A DNA stretch of 64,000 nt from positions 110,131 to 174,130 of the forward strand of contig NZ_JAGQCH010000005.1 of NCBI RefSeq assembly GCF_024346055.1, read 5' to 3'. The position numbers were made by a program, and so were the translations under genes. The notes beneath the pieces were generated by a model that was given only the letters and a program-made list of their open reading frames with translations, was not told the DNA's origin and did no database searches. This DNA is from Cyanobium sp. Cruz CV13-4-11 (GTDB lineage: Bacteria > Cyanobacteriota > Cyanobacteriia > PCC-6307 > Cyanobiaceae). Numbering within the stretch: the stretch's first letter is position 1; each line of letters begins with the position of its first letter. Of the stretch, positions 37,173 through 46,767 are shown piece by piece.

Positions 37173-37625
37173 ATGTTGCGCCAGACCCTCAGCTCCCTGG
37201 AGCTCACCACCAAAGGTGAGGGCTTCGATGACATCACCGGCCCCATCAACGGCCTGATCGCCGCCAGCGGGCTGCAGCTGGGCAGCGCCACCATCGCCAG
37301 CCAGCACACGTCCTGTTCGTTGACGATCAACGAGAACGCTGATCCCAGGGTGCTGGTGGATCTGGCCGCCTTCCTGCAGGCCCTGGTGCCCCCCGAGGGG
37401 GTGCGGCCGATCAGCGGGCAGGGCGAGCGGCGCGACTGGGTGCATGACGACGAAGGCCCCGACGACATGCCCGCCCACATCCGTACCGCACTCACCTGCA
37501 CCAGCCTGGTGCTCCCCTTCCAATCGGGCCGGCTCTTACTCGGCACCTGGCAGGCGGTGTATCTGTGGGAGCACCGGGCCCGACCGCACCGGCGCCGCCT
37601 CAGCCTGCATCTGGTCGGCGAATGA
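37173..37625 (+). CDS. YjbQ/UPF0047 family protein
   Basis: 150 residues from ATG 37173 with an AGGAGG ribosome site 8 bp upstream. Family landmarks: [42 protein letters not shown] and [15 protein letters not shown]. Some members have thiamine-phosphate synthase side activity, but the physiological role is not agreed. It lies 18 bp after the desaturase gene and 25 bp before the pterin dehydratase gene. Confidence 0.92.
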   Translation: MLRQTLSSLELTTKGEGFDDITGPINGLIAASGLQLGSATIASQHTSCSLTINENADPRVLVDLAAFLQALVPPEGVRPISGQGERRDWVHDDEGPDDMPAHIRTALTCTSLVLPFQSGRLLLGTWQAVYLWEHRARPHRRRLSLHLVGE

Positions 37626-37650
37626 TCCTGATCCCCTGCCCCCTGACGCC

Positions 37651-37938
37651 ATGGCTGCCAAGCCCCTGACCCCGGCCCAGATCGCCGCCCTGCCCACCGA
37701 ACTGCCGCAGTGGACGGTCAGGGAGGGCAAGCTGCACCGCGAGCTGCGCTTCGCCGATTTTTCCGCCGCCTTCGGCTTCATGGCCCGTGTGGCCCTGGCA
37801 GCCGAGGCGCTGGGGCACCACCCGGAGTGGTGCAACGTCTGGAACCGGGTGACGATCAACCTCACCACCCATGACACCGGTGGCCTTTCCAACCTGGACC
37901 TGGAGCTGGCCCAGCGGATCGATGGCTTCGCGCGCTGA
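37651..37938 (+). CDS. Pterin-4a-carbinolamine dehydratase
   Basis: 95 residues from ATG 37651. The family signature is complete: [38 protein letters not shown] (active-site HHP and TH). It dehydrates 4a-hydroxytetrahydropterins. Cyanobacterial members are often suggested to act in moonlighting roles or carboxysome-linked contexts; nothing nearby supports a carboxysome link here. Confidence 0.93.
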   Translation: MAAKPLTPAQIAALPTELPQWTVREGKLHRELRFADFSAAFGFMARVALAAEALGHHPEWCNVWNRVTINLTTHDTGGLSNLDLELAQRIDGFAR

Positions 37939-38010
37939 GGCTGGTCGTGTGGGCCGGCCCGGGCTCCGTGTCTAGTTTCCCTGGGTGCACCCCCGTTTCG
38001 CACCGCCACC

Positions 38011-38784
38011 ATGGGATTTCGCTACCTCGATCGGATCGCCACCGAGGAGAACATCCACGCGTTCCTCGAACTCGCCGATCTGGCCGCCGGAGCCGGTGCG
38101 TCGGCCAACAACGTCTTCCTGCTCTCCCATCGGCTGCGGCAGTCCCGTCCGATGCAGGTCTGCCGGGCGTTGCTGCAGCGGGACCCGGCCGCGGTGGCCC
38201 TGATCGAGCAGCGGCGGCTGAGCGGCCCCTACGACGCGGCCGCCCTCAAGGCCCTGCCGAAGGGGACCCTGGGGCGCACCTACGCCACGGTGCTGGAGAC
38301 GATGGGGTACGACATCAATTTCTTCCCCAAACCCGACTTCTTCGCCAACCTTGACACCGACGCCGATTACATCAACTATCGGGTCTATGCCACCCACGAC
38401 ATCCACCACATCGTCAGTGGCTTCAGTCTCGACAATTTCGGTGAGCTCGGTGTCATCAGCCTGAGCGTGGCCCAGTTCGCCCACCCTGGCCTGGCCTTCA
38501 CTGATCTGATGGCGCTCCTGCTCAACTGGTTCCGCAACGACACGCCGATCGATGAACTGGAAACCCCGGCCGAGCAGGCCCGGACCGCCGGTTACGCCTT
38601 CGGCATGATCAGCAAGGGTCTGCACATCGGCGCCGATGCCCGGCCGCTGTTCCCGGTGATCTGGGAGGAGCGGATGGGCCAGAACCTGGAGGAGCTGCGG
38701 GCCGAGCTGGGCATCGAGGCCGTGACGGAGGGGACCTGCAGCTGGCAGGCCAACCCGGCCCTGGTGGCGGCGCTGGCCGCCTGA
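38011..38784 (+). CDS. Coq4-like protein
   Basis: 257 residues from ATG 38011. It contains the exact Coq4 zinc motif H-D-x-x-H followed by eleven residues and Glu (HDIHH ... GE) near residues 128-144. In mitochondria Coq4 takes part in ubiquinone synthesis and C1 modification of the ring. Cyanobacteria make plastoquinone instead, so the substrate here is unknown; a role in quinone or prenyl-lipid metabolism is an inference. Confidence 0.85.
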   Translation: MGFRYLDRIATEENIHAFLELADLAAGAGASANNVFLLSHRLRQSRPMQVCRALLQRDPAAVALIEQRRLSGPYDAAALKALPKGTLGRTYATVLETMGYDINFFPKPDFFANLDTDADYINYRVYATHDIHHIVSGFSLDNFGELGVISLSVAQFAHPGLAFTDLMALLLNWFRNDTPIDELETPAEQARTAGYAFGMISKGLHIGADARPLFPVIWEERMGQNLEELRAELGIEAVTEGTCSWQANPALVAALAA

Positions 38785-38812
38785 GGCCCCACGGTGCAGT
38801 GGCATGGAGTGA

Positions 38813-39286
38813 TCAGCCCCTCTCCATCAGATACGCCCTCACGTGGCTGACGAGCGGCCGGCTTAGCGCCACCTCCGTCGTCAGCCAGTGGGCAGCCACC
38901 AACTCGAGGCCGTCGAGGCGGATCGCCGGCGCTCGCGCCGCCCGCAGGGCAAAGATCGTCACGGTGTTCGTCCCGCGCGCCGAGGTTTCGGTGATCTGCC
39001 AGGGATCCAGCAGTTCGTCAGGCGACACCTTGAGCCCCAGCTCTTCGGCCAGCTCCCGCACCGCCGCCTGCCGCTCCGTTTCCCGTCGCTCCAGCCCCCC
39101 TCCCGGCAGCCCGAGGCCGTGGCGGTAGCTGGTCTGCACCAACAGCAGGTGCTGCTGGTGCCAGATCGCCACCAGGGCGCCGTGGTTGTGGGGCCGGGCC
39201 AGCAGTTGCCAGGTTTCATACAGCCGCGCCGCCAACCAGTAGAGGCGCAGCCTGGCCACCAGCCGTGTCAGCCGTTTCCCCATCAC
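38813..39286 (-). CDS. NUDIX hydrolase
   Basis: 157 residues. The Nudix box is intact: GGGLERRETERQAAVRELAEELGL (G-x5-E-x7-R-E-U-x-E-E-x-G-U) near residues 59-82. An N-terminal helix with several Arg and Leu precedes the domain. Substrate not inferable. It is transcribed after clpB with a 30-bp gap, or shortly downstream of it. Confidence 0.9.
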   Translation of the reverse strand: MMGKRLTRLVARLRLYWLAARLYETWQLLARPHNHGALVAIWHQQHLLLVQTSYRHGLGLPGGGLERRETERQAAVRELAEELGLKVSPDELLDPWQITETSARGTNTVTIFALRAARAPAIRLDGLELVAAHWLTTEVALSRPLVSHVRAYLMERG

Positions 39287-39316
39287 CCGGGTGGCCCAGC
39301 GCCCATCAACGGGCGT

Positions 39317-41962
39317 TCATCCCACCATCGCCGGTGCCACGGCCTGGATCTCGGCCGGTTCGGCCTGGCGGAAGCGCAGGCGCGGGTTCTCGCCCAGGCG
39401 CTCCACATCCACCGCGATGGTGCTGCCGGCCGGGAAGGTGCCCGCCAGGATCGCCTTGGCGATCGGCGTCTCCAGTTCCCGCTGGATCGCCCGCTTCAGC
39501 GGCCGGGCCCCGTACACCGGGTCGTAGCCAACGGCGGCCAGCCAATCAAGGGCTTCGCCATTCACCCGCAGGGCCAGCTTGCGCTCCTCAAGGCGCCGTG
39601 TCAGCCGCTGCACCTGCAGCGCCACGATCTGGCGCAGTTCGTCTTCCCGCAGACTGCGGAAGATGATCGATTCATCCAGACGGTTGAGGAATTCCGGCCG
39701 GAAGTGGCCCCGCAGCGCCTCGTTGACCCGCTTCTCCATTTCGCCGTAGCGGGCCGGATCGCCGGCCAGATCGAGGATCGAAGCGCTGCCGATGTTGCTG
39801 GTGAGAATGAGCACCGTGTTGGTGAAATCCACCGTGCGGCCCTGGCCATCGGTGACGCGGCCGTCATCGAGGATCTGCAGCATCACGTTGAACACATCGG
39901 GGTGGGCCTTCTCCACCTCGTCGAACAGGATCACCGCGTAGGGGCGGCGCCGCACCGCTTCGGTCAGCTGGCCGCCTTCCTCGTAGCCCACGTAGCCCGG
40001 AGGCGCTCCGATCAGCCGGCTGACGGCGTGCTTCTCCATGTACTCGCTCATGTCGATGCGCACCAGCGCCTCCTCGCTGTCGAACAGCTGGGACGCCAGG
40101 GCCTTGGAGAGCTCGGTCTTGCCCACTCCCGTGGGTCCGAGGAACAGGAAGCTGGCGATCGGGCGGTTGGGGTCCGACAGGCCGGCCCGCGAGCGCTGGA
40201 TGGCATCGGCGACCGCCGTCACGGCCTGGTCCTGGCCGATCACCCGCGTGTGCAGCTCGTCCTCGAGATGCAGCAGTTTCTCCATCTCGCTCTGCACCAG
40301 CTTGCTCACCGGAATGCCGGTCCACTTGGCGATCACCTCGGCGATGTCGTCCTCGGTGACCTCCTCGCGCAGCAGGTTCTTGTCGCCGGCATGGGCGCTG
40401 AGCTCCTCGGTGCGGGCGGCCAGTTTCTTGTTCAGCCCCGCCAGGGTGCCGTACTCCAGTTCGGCGGCCTTGTTGAGGTCGTACTGGCGTTTGGCCTGCT
40501 CCACCTGCAGCTGCACCTGCTCGATCTCCTCCTTGAGGGCGGAGAGTTCATCGATCGAGCCCTTCTCCTTCTGCCATTGGGCATTGAGGCTGCTCTGCTG
40601 CTCGCCCAGGTCGGCCAGTTCCTTCTCCAGCTTCTCGAGCCGGTCGCGGCTGGCGGGGTCCGACTCGCGCCCCAACGAGAGCTTCTCCATTTCCAGCTGC
40701 AGGATGCGGCGGTCGAGCTCGTCGATCTCCTCCGGCTTGGAGGTGATCTCCATCTTCAGGCGCGCTGCCGACTCGTCCATCAGGTCGATGGCCTTGTCGG
40801 GCAGGAAGCGATCGGCGATGTAGCGGCTGCTGAGCACGGCCGCCGCCACCAGGGCGTTGTCGGCGATGCGCACGCCGTGGTGCACCTCGTAGCGCTCCTT
40901 CAGTCCGCGCAGGATCGAGATCGTGTCCTCCACCGTGGGCTGGTCGACGAACACCTGTTGGAAACGGCGCTCCAGGGCCGGATCCTTCTCGATGTGCTGG
41001 CGGTGCTCATCGAGGGTGGTGGCACCGATGCAGCGCAGCTCGCCGCGGGCCAGCATGGGTTTGAGCAGGTTGCTGGCATCCATGGCGCCGCCGCTGGCGC
41101 CGGCCCCCACCACCGTGTGGATCTCGTCGATGAACAGGACGATCTGCCCTTCGCTGGAGGTGACCTCCTTGAGCACGGCCTTGAGGCGCTCCTCGAACTC
41201 GCCGCGGTACTTGGCGCCGGCGATCAGGGCGCCCATGTCGAGGGCGATCAGCTGGCGGTTCTGCAGGGCCGTGGGCACATCGCCGTTGACGATCCGCTGG
41301 GCCAGCCCTTCCACGATCGCCGTTTTGCCGACGCCAGGCTCACCGATCAGCACCGGGTTGTTCTTGGTGCGGCGGCTGAGGATCTGGATGGTGCGGCGAA
41401 TTTCCTCATCGCGGCCGATCACCGGGTCCAGCTTGCCGTCGCGGGCGGCGGCGGTGAGGTCCCGGCCGTATTTCTCGAGGGACTCATAGGTTCCCTCCGG
41501 GTTCTGGTCGGTCACACGCTGGCTGCCACGCACGGCCTGAACGGCCTCCTTGATCTTGGCCCCATCGGCGCCCGCCTGCGAGAGCAGCTGGCGGCCGCAG
41601 CGGTCGTCGCCGGCCAGGGCCAGCACCAGGTGCTCCACGGCGATGTAGCTGTCCTGGAACTCGGTCTTGAGGGCCTCGGCCCGATCCAGCACCGCGTTCA
41701 GCCCCTTGCCCAGATAGACGTTGTCGGGGGCGGCGGCCAGGCTGGGCTGGGCGGCGATGAAGGCCTCCAGCTTCTGGCCCAGGACGCCCAGGTCCACGCC
41801 GGCCTTCTCCAGGATCCGGCTGGCCAGGTCCTGCTGGGCGAGCAGGGCGGCGAACAGATGCTCGCTGTCCATCTGCTGCTGGCGCTTCTGCTGGGCCAGC
41901 TGCTGGGAGGCCACCACGGCGCCCCAGGCCTTCTCGGTGAACAGTTCGGCGGTGGGATGCAT
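39317..41962 (-). CDS. clpB: ATP-dependent disaggregase ClpB
   Basis: Hexameric Hsp100 chaperone that threads aggregated proteins for refolding with DnaK. 881 residues from ATG 41962, with a GGGAGA ribosome site. Order: N-terminal Clp domain with [13 protein letters not shown]1 with [15 protein letters not shown]; the long coiled-coil M domain (about residues 410-530); NBD2 with [15 protein letters not shown] and [13 protein letters not shown]-terminal domain. The upstream frame to 42175 is not protein-like. I see no CIRCE element in the 155-bp spacer. Confidence 0.96.
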   Translation of the reverse strand: MHPTAELFTEKAWGAVVASQQLAQQKRQQQMDSEHLFAALLAQQDLASRILEKAGVDLGVLGQKLEAFIAAQPSLAAAPDNVYLGKGLNAVLDRAEALKTEFQDSYIAVEHLVLALAGDDRCGRQLLSQAGADGAKIKEAVQAVRGSQRVTDQNPEGTYESLEKYGRDLTAAARDGKLDPVIGRDEEIRRTIQILSRRTKNNPVLIGEPGVGKTAIVEGLAQRIVNGDVPTALQNRQLIALDMGALIAGAKYRGEFEERLKAVLKEVTSSEGQIVLFIDEIHTVVGAGASGGAMDASNLLKPMLARGELRCIGATTLDEHRQHIEKDPALERRFQQVFVDQPTVEDTISILRGLKERYEVHHGVRIADNALVAAAVLSSRYIADRFLPDKAIDLMDESAARLKMEITSKPEEIDELDRRILQLEMEKLSLGRESDPASRDRLEKLEKELADLGEQQSSLNAQWQKEKGSIDELSALKEEIEQVQLQVEQAKRQYDLNKAAELEYGTLAGLNKKLAARTEELSAHAGDKNLLREEVTEDDIAEVIAKWTGIPVSKLVQSEMEKLLHLEDELHTRVIGQDQAVTAVADAIQRSRAGLSDPNRPIASFLFLGPTGVGKTELSKALASQLFDSEEALVRIDMSEYMEKHAVSRLIGAPPGYVGYEEGGQLTEAVRRRPYAVILFDEVEKAHPDVFNVMLQILDDGRVTDGQGRTVDFTNTVLILTSNIGSASILDLAGDPARYGEMEKRVNEALRGHFRPEFLNRLDESIIFRSLREDELRQIVALQVQRLTRRLEERKLALRVNGEALDWLAAVGYDPVYGARPLKRAIQRELETPIAKAILAGTFPAGSTIAVDVERLGENPRLRFRQAEPAEIQAVAPAMVG

Positions 41963-42028
41963 GGTTGACGTTCTCCCTTCGGACGATGACTGAAGCCAAC
42001 GTATGAATCCTGTCGGGATCGGCCGAGT

Positions 42029-42060
42029 GGGAGGACCGAACCAGTGCGTTCGGCCCTCCT
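42029..42060. other. Imperfect inverted repeat between clpB and the upstream gene
   Basis: GGGAGG-A-CCGAAC (42029-42041) pairs with GTTCGG-C-CCTCC (42048-42060), 12 bp with one mismatch and a 6-nt loop. It lies 67 bp upstream of clpB and 58 bp past the stop of the preceding gene. No T-run follows, so it is either an unusual terminator or an RNA/operator element for clpB. Confidence 0.4.
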
Positions 42061-42117
42061 CCCCAGAGGCGTGCAGGCCGTACCGGCGGGGGTGGCCAAC
42101 CGCCCAGCCGGGTGCGA

Positions 42118-42456
42118 TCAGGGGCTCAGGGGCACCTGGTAGCCATTCTGCTGGCCGCAGAGTCGGCTGGGGCAACCGTCGGGGCCATAGAGGGCATCCG
42201 CCGCCGACAGGCAGCCCATGCTGTTCTTCTGGGCCACCTGGGCCGGCTTGATCCGCAGGGGCTGGAGCAGCGCATCACTCCTGGGAACCACCAGCCGGCA
42301 GGCAGGCGGCGACAATCCAGGGCTGGCCTCGATCGCCAGGGGTTGGTTGGGGGACGGCCGCTGGGCCAGGGCCGGCGCTGCGGCCAGGGGCAGGGCCAGC
42401 GGAATCGCTCCGGCCAGCAGGCCCGCCAGCAGCCCGGCAGATGGGCGGATCGCCAT
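42118..42456 (-). CDS. Secreted hypothetical protein
   Basis: 112 residues from ATG 42456. A signal peptide (about residues 8-32) ends near APALAQ, and the mature 80 residues contain four cysteines ([20 protein letters not shown]), probably in disulfides. No family recognised. It precedes clpB but is separated from it by the hairpin at 42029. Confidence 0.7.
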   Translation of the reverse strand: MAIRPSAGLLAGLLAGAIPLALPLAAAPALAQRPSPNQPLAIEASPGLSPPACRLVVPRSDALLQPLRIKPAQVAQKNSMGCLSAADALYGPDGCPSRLCGQQNGYQVPLSP

Positions 42457-42508
42457 GATGGTCTTTCGGCTGGGCCCCATTCTCGCCTCTCCAGCCCGTC
42501 CGTTCCCC

Positions 42509-42715
42509 ATGCCCTCTGCCGCCGACGACCAGGCCCTGGTGGCCGCCCTGGCCAGGGAATCCCAGGCCCTTGGTGGCGGCGCTGAGCCGGAGCGCGATTG
42601 CTGGCGGGTCGTGCACCGCCATGTCCACGGGATGCTGCCCTCGGAGTACGACATCCGCGAGGTCCCCGAGGAGCTCTACCTGGCGGTGCTGGCCGCCTGC
42701 CGGGCCGAGCACTGA
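42509..42715 (+). CDS. Small hypothetical protein
   Basis: 68 residues from ATG 42509, with RDCWRVVHRHVHGMLPSEYDIREVPEELYLAVLAACRA, a compact helical pattern. Not a named family that I know. It is divergent from the secreted-protein gene across 52 bp. Confidence 0.65.
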   Translation: MPSAADDQALVAALARESQALGGGAEPERDCWRVVHRHVHGMLPSEYDIREVPEELYLAVLAACRAEH

Positions 42716-42747
42716 GCTCCGGCGGCCGGCCCATTCAGGTGGCCATG

Positions 42748-42774
42748 AAAAAAGCCCCGGCGGAGCCGGGGCTT
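42748..42774 (-). terminator. Rho-independent terminator after cytochrome c6 gene
   Basis: On the minus strand a perfect GC-rich stem (AAGCCCCGGC / GCCGGGGCTT, loop of 3) is followed by six T residues. It lies 37 bp past the cytochrome gene stop. The reverse orientation lacks a T-run beyond two. Confidence 0.85.
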
Positions 42775-42811
42775 CTGGGCGTCAGAGACGGTTCTGAGGG
42801 GGGCGTGTGGA

Positions 42812-43153
42812 TCAGGCCCAGCCCTTGGAGGCCATGTCCTCGACATAGGCCGCCACATCAGCGATGTCACCCTCGCTGAGCTTGCCGCCGAAGGCGGGCA
42901 TGGCGTTCTTGCCGTTGGTGACCTGGTAGGCGATGGCGGCCTCGTGGCCGGCGTCGTAGTTGGCCAGGTAGGAGGCCAGGGCATCGGCCTTGAGGGTGCG
43001 CTCGGCGTTCACCACGTTGCCGCCACCCATGTGGCAGGCCGCGCAGTTGGCGGAGAAGATCTGGCCGCCATGGGCTGCATCGGCGGCGAAGCTCGGGGCG
43101 GCACCCAGCACCAGCGCCAGGCAGAGAGCGAACAGGGAAAGAAGACGACGCAT
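42812..43153 (-). CDS. petJ: Cytochrome c6
   Basis: Soluble lumenal c-type cytochrome that carries electrons from cytochrome b6f to photosystem I or to a terminal oxidase. 113 residues from ATG 43153: signal peptide ending near [10 protein letters not shown], haem-binding CAACH, the axial Met in [10 protein letters not shown], and a C-terminal [17 protein letters not shown]. The order [17 protein letters not shown] is characteristic. A TTG at 43165 is an unlikely start. A strong terminator follows. Confidence 0.95.
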   Translation of the reverse strand: MRRLLSLFALCLALVLGAAPSFAADAAHGGQIFSANCAACHMGGGNVVNAERTLKADALASYLANYDAGHEAAIAYQVTNGKNAMPAFGGKLSEGDIADVAAYVEDMASKGWA

Positions 43154-43178
43154 GGGAGGGTGCAAAAGAAGGTGCCTG

Positions 43179-43209
43179 ATAGCACTTGCAACCGGACCAA
43201 ATTAGGCAA
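43179..43209 (-). promoter_or_regulatory. Possible petJ promoter
   Basis: On the minus strand TTGCCT (43209-43204) and TGCTAT (43184-43179) are separated by 19 bp, slightly long. The implied start is about 20 nt upstream of the ATG. Confidence 0.35.
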
Positions 43210-43259
43210 CGGCCGCCTTGCGGTGGGGCCCTCCGACACATTCGCAACAATTCAGCGTT

Positions 43260-44291
43260 TCAGGGCTGGCGTCCCGCCCCGAGCCGGCCCCGGTGGGGAA
43301 CGCCCGCCGTCTCCAGCACCGCATTGAGGGTGGGGGCCAGGCTCACCAGGCCGAAGCGTTCGGGCGGACTCACGGGCTGGTGGACGAAGTGGCGCTGGCG
43401 GATCGAGAAGCGGTCCCAGGCGTTCACCTCGATGCGCAGCAGCTTGATCAGCCCCTCGATCAGCCAGCCGCGCAGATCAACCCCCACCGGCGGCACCCAC
43501 ACCCGCCGCCAGCGGCACAGGGAGGCCACGGCGCCGTTGATCGTGATCGGCGCCTGGCCGAGCACCAGCCGCCGCACCGGCCCCTGCCCAGGCTCCGGGT
43601 TGGGGCCGTGGGGGGTGGTGGCCAGGTGGGCGCAGACCGTGGCGATGTCGGCGGCGTGGATGAAGTGGAAGCTGGCGTCGGTGCGCAGCCAGCGGGCCAG
43701 CCACAGCCAGCCGAAGGCCTCCTTCAGCCCGGCCGTGAGATAGCTGGTGGGGTGGGGATCGGCCGTGCCCACCGAGCCGCCGAACACCAGGGTGGGGAAC
43801 ACCGCCACGATCCTCGGCGCCAGGGGATGGCGCTCCAGGTCCTGCAGGCAGGTGGCCTTGGTCTGGATGTACTCGGTGCCGTAGGCCATGGCTTCGGGCA
43901 GCAGCTGCAGCTGCCGGTCGAGGATGCTGGCGGTGGAGAAGTAGATCACCTGCTGCAGCCGCTCCGGATCGGTGAGCCGCAGCAGTTCCTTCACGGCCAC
44001 CACGTTCACCGCCTGGGCCCGCTCCGGGTCGCCCCAGGCGGTGGCCGTGTGGATGATCCGATCGGCGCTGGCGATCGCCTCGGCATGGGGGCCCAGCTCG
44101 CGCAGGTCACCCACCAGCAGGGTGATGCGCGGGTGATCGGCGGGCACGGCGCTGAGCTTGGACGGATCCCGCAGCAGCAGCAGCAGCTGGGCGTCGCTGT
44201 TGGCGAGCAGGTTTTCAGCGATGTACTGGCCGACGCAGCCGCTGGCGCCGGTGATCAGGATCCGCTGGGGCCCGGAGGTGGCGGCGCTCAA
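43260..44291 (-). CDS. NAD(P)-dependent sugar epimerase/SDR family protein
   Basis: 343 residues from TTG 44291, overlapping the hemE stop (TTGA). Extended SDR: Rossmann motif [19 protein letters not shown] near residue 10, the active-site Tyr in [10 protein letters not shown] (Y-x3-K form), and [14 protein letters not shown]. The C-terminal part ([14 protein letters not shown]) is hydrophobic and may touch the membrane, a feature of 3-beta-HSD or divinyl-reductase-like relatives. Substrate unknown; the link to hemE hints at tetrapyrrole or related metabolism. Confidence 0.82.
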   Translation of the reverse strand: MSAATSGPQRILITGASGCVGQYIAENLLANSDAQLLLLLRDPSKLSAVPADHPRITLLVGDLRELGPHAEAIASADRIIHTATAWGDPERAQAVNVVAVKELLRLTDPERLQQVIYFSTASILDRQLQLLPEAMAYGTEYIQTKATCLQDLERHPLAPRIVAVFPTLVFGGSVGTADPHPTSYLTAGLKEAFGWLWLARWLRTDASFHFIHAADIATVCAHLATTPHGPNPEPGQGPVRRLVLGQAPITINGAVASLCRWRRVWVPPVGVDLRGWLIEGLIKLLRIEVNAWDRFSIRQRHFVHQPVSPPERFGLVSLAPTLNAVLETAGVPHRGRLGAGRQP

Positions 44292-45346
44292 ACAGCGGCC
44301 CCCAGCAGCTCCGTCACGGCCTTGCCGGTCTCGAAGAAGACGCGGGCGTTGTCTTCCGGGGTGCCGGGCAGGATGCCGTGGCCCAGGTTGAGGATGTGGC
44401 GGCGGCCGCGGGCCTTGCGCACCGTGTCGAGGATCCGCTCGCGGATGGCCTCGGGGGTGCCGAACAGCAGGCCGGGGTCCACATTGCCCTGCACGCCCAG
44501 GTGCTGGGGCAGGCGGGCGCAGCCATCGGCCATGTCCACGGTCCAGTCCAGGGAGATGAAGTCCACCCCGGTGCTGGCCATGCGTTCCAGCACGCCGGCG
44601 CTGCCGGAGATGTAGAGGATCAGGGGGGTGTCGGGGTGGGTGGCCTTCACCTGGTCGATCACCCGCTTCTGGTAAGGGGCGGCGAACACGTCGTAGTCGA
44701 TCGGGCTCAGCTGGCCCGCCCAGGAATCGAACAGCTGCACCACCTGGGCGCCGCTGTCGATCTGGTAGCGCACGTAGGTGGCGATCGAATCGGCCAGGTG
44801 GCCGAGCAGCTGGTGCAGCAGGGCGGGCTCCTGGAAGGCCATCGCCTTGATCACCGAGTACGTCTTGGAGCTCTTGCCCTCCACCGCGTAGGCCGCCAGG
44901 GTCCAGGGCGCGCCGACGAAGCCGAGCACGGCCGCCTGGTTGCCCACGTCGGCCCGCAGCCGCTGCAGCACCTCACCCACGAAGGGCAGCGCTTCGGCCG
45001 GATCCAGGGGGCGCAGGGCGTCCACCTGGGCCTGGCTGTGGATGGCGGGCTCGATGATCGGGCCCTTGCTCTCGATGATGTCGAAGTCGATGCCCATCCC
45101 CGGCAGGGGCGTGAGGATGTCGGAGAACAGGATCACGCCGTCGGGACGGAAGGCGTGGAACGGCTGCATCGAGATCTCGTAGGAGAGATCGGGGTTCTCC
45201 GAACGCTCCCGGAAGCCGGGGTGGCGGTCGCGCAGATCGCGGTAGACCTTCATGTAGCGGCCCGCCTGGCGCATCATCCAGACCGGTGGCCGCTCCACCT
45301 GCTCCCCTTGGGCGGCGCGCAGCAACAGGGGGGCGGATTCAGACAT
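44288..45346 (-). CDS. hemE: Uroporphyrinogen decarboxylase
   Basis: Removes four carboxyl groups from uroporphyrinogen III to form coproporphyrinogen III. 352 residues. The family signature [12 protein letters not shown] near residue 22 and the catalytic [16 protein letters not shown] segment are intact; substrate-pocket residues appear in [11 protein letters not shown] and in [15 protein letters not shown]. Translational overlap with the SDR gene. Confidence 0.96.
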   Translation of the reverse strand: MSESAPLLLRAAQGEQVERPPVWMMRQAGRYMKVYRDLRDRHPGFRERSENPDLSYEISMQPFHAFRPDGVILFSDILTPLPGMGIDFDIIESKGPIIEPAIHSQAQVDALRPLDPAEALPFVGEVLQRLRADVGNQAAVLGFVGAPWTLAAYAVEGKSSKTYSVIKAMAFQEPALLHQLLGHLADSIATYVRYQIDSGAQVVQLFDSWAGQLSPIDYDVFAAPYQKRVIDQVKATHPDTPLILYISGSAGVLERMASTGVDFISLDWTVDMADGCARLPQHLGVQGNVDPGLLFGTPEAIRERILDTVRKARGRRHILNLGHGILPGTPEDNARVFFETGKAVTELLGAAV

Positions 45347-45409
45347 CGAGCCGGCCAGAAGGTCAACGGCGAAACCTAAACCAGCACCCCCAACCCTCGG
45401 CCGCTCCTG

Positions 45410-46594
45410 TCACCTGTCGTGGCATGGGGCCACCGCCTGGGCCTCCTCCGGCTGGAGCTGCTGCAGCAGGCGGAGGAAGTCCTGCTCCTGGCCCAGCAGC
45501 CGGGCTTCCTCGAGGGCGCTGGGTAGCAGGGCCGCCAGGTCAGGACCGAGGCCTATCGGCCCCAGGGTCTGCTGCTGGCTGCGGGCCAGGGCCCGGAAGC
45601 GGCGCAAGGCCGAGACGGGCCGCACCAGCAGACAGACCAGCAGGGCCAGAGCGGAGCCCATCAGGTAGTCGAGCCAGCGGCTTGGCACGTACCAGTCGGT
45701 GAGGACGCCGTAGCCAACGAAGGTGACCCCGCTGGAGATCAGGGCGGTGCGCAGGTGGGGCAGCAGGCCAAGCGATAGCAGCAGCGCCGTGGTGCCACCC
45801 ATCACGATCGCCACCGTCACCGGATCGACCCCCAGGGTGTTGAACACCAGCCAGGGCATCAGCACCCCGAGGCTGACCCCCACCATGCGGTCGCGCACCC
45901 GGCCCAGGGTGGCGCCCAGGCTGTCGTTGAGCAGCAGCACCACCCCGAAATACAGGTATTTGGGTGTCACGGCACCGACGCCGAGGCCGATGCTCAGGGC
46001 CAGCATCGACACCACCAGCTTGCGCCAGAAAAAGGGATCGGCGAAGCGCTGGCCAAGCCCCCGTGGGGGCAGGTCCAGCTCCGGCTCCGGTGCGCTGTCC
46101 ACCCCCTCCCCGGGCAGCCGCAGCCCCGCCTGAAGCCCAGTCGCCACCGCCATGCCGATAGTCACCGCCAGCAGCTGCTGCCAGGCCACCAGCCAGGTGG
46201 CGTCGGCACTCAGCAGCGGCAGCACCGCCAGTACCGCCAGCAGGTTGCGCACCATCAGCAGCCGGTCGGGCAGGGCCTGACCCAGGACCTGCGCGCAGGC
46301 GGTGACCACCGCGAACTGCCAGACCTGGGGGGCCTGCAGCAGCGGCCGCAGGCCCGTGCCCAGCCCCAGGCCAACGGCCACCACCAGGGGAAGCAGCAGG
46401 AACACCGGCGCCGGCCAGTGGTCGAAGCGGGGACGCACCATCAGGGCGGCGATCACAACGCCGTAGGGCGTCGCCCCCCCCAGGCCGAAGCTGTGGCAGA
46501 TCGACCAGGTGAGACCGGAGGCCAGGGCGATGCAGAGCACCAGCCGCAGGGACCGGTGCCATGGAGCCGCCGGCTCCTTGGCGACAGAGGTCAT
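45410..46594 (-). CDS. FUSC-family inner-membrane efflux protein
   Basis: 394 residues from ATG 46594. Two blocks of about five or six TM helices (about residues 15-150 and 205-330) flank a short soluble linker (GEGVDSAPEPELDLPPRG), then a helical C-terminal tail. This is the FUSC/aromatic acid exporter fold in a half-size form; E. coli AaeB is longer. It overlaps the 58-residue membrane gene by 4 bp and is part of one operon with it and the HlyD gene. I infer the inner-membrane pump of a tripartite efflux system. Confidence 0.85.
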   Translation of the reverse strand: MTSVAKEPAAPWHRSLRLVLCIALASGLTWSICHSFGLGGATPYGVVIAALMVRPRFDHWPAPVFLLLPLVVAVGLGLGTGLRPLLQAPQVWQFAVVTACAQVLGQALPDRLLMVRNLLAVLAVLPLLSADATWLVAWQQLLAVTIGMAVATGLQAGLRLPGEGVDSAPEPELDLPPRGLGQRFADPFFWRKLVVSMLALSIGLGVGAVTPKYLYFGVVLLLNDSLGATLGRVRDRMVGVSLGVLMPWLVFNTLGVDPVTVAIVMGGTTALLLSLGLLPHLRTALISSGVTFVGYGVLTDWYVPSRWLDYLMGSALALLVCLLVRPVSALRRFRALARSQQQTLGPIGLGPDLAALLPSALEEARLLGQEQDFLRLLQQLQPEEAQAVAPCHDR

Positions 46595-46767
46595 GGCCGG
46601 GGGCGGGCCAGGCCCTGGATCAACCCCATCACCAGGCTGATGAGCAGCAGCGCCAGCCAGAACCAGAGACGGGGCGGGTCGCTGCGCAGGCACAGCAGCA
46701 GCAGCGCCAGGCTGAGCCACGGCAGGGGCCGGCGCCAGGGGGCCAGCAGGGCGCGGCGATCGATCAT
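46591..46767 (-). CDS. 58-residue two-TM protein, AaeX-like position
   Basis: This small gene is ATG 46767 to TGA 46591. It has an N-terminal basic segment (MIDRRALLAPWRRP), a TM helix (PWLSLALLLLCL), a charged turn (RSDPPR) and a second TM helix (WFWLALLLISLVMGLIQGL). It overlaps both neighbours by 4 bp (TCAT on the plus strand), so it is translationally coupled between HlyD and FUSC. In enterobacteria the FUSC exporters AaeB and YdhK have a small DUF1656 protein encoded in the same place (AaeX, YdhI). Sequence similarity to DUF1656 is not obvious by eye. Confidence 0.75.
   Translation of the reverse strand: MIDRRALLAPWRRPLPWLSLALLLLCLRSDPPRLWFWLALLLISLVMGLIQGLARPRP

Noticed and set aside
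38888..41968. 1026-residue plus-strand frame
   Set aside because: It mirrors clpB and has the composition of reverse-complemented GC-rich coding DNA.
41963..42117. CIRCE element before clpB
   Set aside because: I looked for the TTAGCACTC/GAGTGCTAA pair and did not find it.
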